Shown: positions 62,783-64,000 of the stretch, piece by piece | How the letters are laid out: every line of letters starts with the position of its first letter | Numbering within the stretch: position 1 is the first letter of the stretch | Assembly (NCBI RefSeq): GCF_024029355.1 | Contig: NZ_CP097117.1 | Coordinates: 496,001-560,000, forward strand | Origin: Fructilactobacillus cliffordii | GTDB taxonomy: Bacteria; Bacillota; Bacilli; Lactobacillales; Lactobacillaceae | DNA length: 64,000 bases | Direction of reading: 5' to 3' | Notes under the pieces: generated by a model | Seen by the model: only the letters and a program-made list of their open reading frames with translations | What the model was told of the DNA's origin: nothing | Database searches by the model: none | Position numbers and translations under genes: made by a program

Positions 62783-64000
62783 TCATTTCTCCTTGTGTGG
62801 ATCAATCATCGATAACTGAATTCGCTGGCGTTGTTCATCGACCCCAATCACCCAGACGGTGACCACATCGCCGATTGCGACAACCGTAGCTGGATCCTTG
62901 ACAAAGGCTTTTTTCATCCGGGAAATGTGGACCAATCCGTCCTGTTTAACCCCGATATCCACAAAGGCTCCAAAGTCGGTCACGTTGCGCACCGTTCCCT
63001 GCAGCTGCATCCCCTCGCGGAGATCCGACATGGTTAACACGTCATCTTTTAACAAGGGCGCCGGCATCTGGTCCCGAAGGTCACGGCCGGGATGAGTTAG
63101 TCCCTGTAAGAGATCTGTGACTAACAAGCTGGGTAAATTGAGCTGTGCGACTAACTGTGCGACATTAGCGTGCTGCAGCTTCGTTTGACTATCCTTATCA
63201 GTCAAATACTCCCGGTTAATTTGCAGTTCGTCCAGGATCTGCTGGGCCGCCGAATAACTTTCCGGGTGAATGTCAGTATTATCGAATGGGTTGCTTCCCC
63301 CTATAATACGTAAAAACCCAACGGATTGTTCAAAGGCTTTCGGTCCAAGGCGTCGAACCTGCTTGAGCTGATTCCGATTGGTAAAACCGCCGTTGGCTTC
63401 CCGGTAATCCACCACGTTGCCAGCAACAACGGGCGTCAGTCCTGAAATATGGGCCAGTAGTTGCGGACTGGCGGTGTTCAGATTAACTCCAACCTGATTC
63501 ACTGCCGTTTCCACTACTCGATCCAGTTGCAAATCGAGTTCCTTTTCGGATACATCGTGCTGGTATTGCCCGACTCCAACTGCCTTCGGGTCAATCTTGA
63601 TTAGTTCCGCCAGAGGATCCTGGAGCCGGCGGGCAATGCTAATGGCGGACCGTTCCTCGACCTGGAGTTGCGGAAATTCTGCCCGGGCTAACGAACTGGC
63701 CGAGTACACGGACGCTCCTGATTCGTTCACAATCACGTAATGAACGGGCCGATTTAAGGACTGCAACGCCTGCGCCACAAACCGTTCCGATTCTCGCGAA
63801 GCCGTTCCATTCCCAATTGCCACCACGTCCACGTGATACTGCGTAATTAACTGTTGCAACTCTTTCATGGCCTGCTTGATCTGCTTTTCGCTAGCCGGCG
63901 GGGTCGCATGAATGATTTTTTTCGCGAGAAACTTCCCCCGTTCGTCGACTACTGCCAACTTACAACCGGTGAGGTAGGCTGGATCAAAACCCAGCACCAC
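62783..64000 (-). CDS. tex: Transcription accessory protein Tex, 5' end outside window
   Basis: C-terminal 405 residues of Tex, an RNA-binding protein of about 720 residues linked to transcription and toxin expression. Visible are the YqgF/RNase H-like domain (GFDPAYLTGCKLAVVD) and a helix-hairpin-helix region (GVNLNTASPQLLAHISGL and QVRRLGPKAFEQSVGFLRI). A C-terminal S1 domain (GTVRNVTDFGAFVDIGVKQDG) completes it. The frame is open to the window edge. SprT follows with a three-base offset. Confidence 0.95.
   Translation of the reverse strand: MVLGFDPAYLTGCKLAVVDERGKFLAKKIIHATPPASEKQIKQAMKELQQLITQYHVDVVAIGNGTASRESERFVAQALQSLNRPVHYVIVNESGASVYSASSLARAEFPQLQVEERSAISIARRLQDPLAELIKIDPKAVGVGQYQHDVSEKELDLQLDRVVETAVNQVGVNLNTASPQLLAHISGLTPVVAGNVVDYREANGGFTNRNQLKQVRRLGPKAFEQSVGFLRIIGGSNPFDNTDIHPESYSAAQQILDELQINREYLTDKDSQTKLQHANVAQLVAQLNLPSLLVTDLLQGLTHPGRDLRDQMPAPLLKDDVLTMSDLREGMQLQGTVRNVTDFGAFVDIGVKQDGLVHISRMKKAFVKDPATVVAIGDVVTVWVIGVDEQRQRIQLSMIDPHKEK

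Overview
This window is core chromosome of a low-to-moderate GC Gram-positive bacterium, almost certainly a lactic acid bacterium of the Lactobacillaceae. The signs are the gene content and order (trxB-gpsA-lgt-hprK; prfB-secA-hpf-comFC-comFA; tsaB-rimI-tsaD; dnaX-ybaB-recR-yaaL; gltX-cysS-mrnC-rlmB-rae1-sigH-rpmG-secE-nusG-rplKAJL), a CIRCE/HrcA-controlled groESL operon, a small SRP RNA without an Alu domain, class Ib ribonucleotide reductase under NrdR boxes, an L-2-hydroxyisocaproate dehydrogenase and a papain-like PepC aminopeptidase. The genus cannot be fixed from the sequence alone. No insertion sequence, prophage, CRISPR array or defence island is visible.

Layout. 1-11705, minus strand: thioredoxin reductase (cut by the left edge), lipid and lipoprotein enzymes, HPr kinase, a PDZ membrane protein, RF2 with its programmed frameshift, SecA, the hibernation factor and the DNA-uptake genes comFC/comFA. 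11748-13629, plus strand: yigZ and lrgAB. 13785-18500, minus: the KimA-type potassium importer, groESL and rex. 18748-20694, plus: an ABC-F ATPase. 20739-22151, minus: an unrecognised membrane protein and a MucBP surface protein. 22346-23194, plus: an orphan 3-hydroxyacyl-CoA dehydrogenase.

23259-36144, minus: a long housekeeping run covering t6A modification, translation and replication genes (holB, tmk, yabA, dnaX, recR, SRP RNA, tadA). It also holds the c-di-AMP receptor DarA and a MacB-type ABC exporter behind a palindromic operator. 36194-39795, plus: nrdHEF. 39848-43440, minus: hicD, then a methionine T-box controlling mmuP-mmuM; mmuP carries an in-frame stop. 43674-44016: a gutted N-methyltryptophan oxidase-like pseudogene. 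44057-57755, minus: mprF, the L7/L12-L10-L1-L11 ribosomal cluster with its autoregulatory RNAs, the Sec/NusG genes, sigH, RNA-maturation enzymes, cysS, gltX, radA and dut. 57901-59973, plus: rpiA and pepC. The right end holds gpmA-like (minus), an LCP cell-wall ligase (plus), tRNA-Leu(AAG), sprT and the C-terminal part of tex (cut by the right edge).

Functional links. ComFA, ComFC and a SigH/ComX-like sigma factor point to a natural-competence module. KimA and DarA are both parts of c-di-AMP and potassium homeostasis in other Firmicutes. NrdH/E/F, thioredoxin reductase, thymidylate kinase and dUTPase serve dNTP supply. The most distinctive observations are local decay and regulation: the T-box-controlled but broken mmuP, the collapsed oxidase gene that still has an intact promoter and RBS, two copies of an L1-operator-like RNA before rplK and rplA, and palindromic operators before two poorly characterised membrane genes. 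I found no convincing undescribed multi-gene system.
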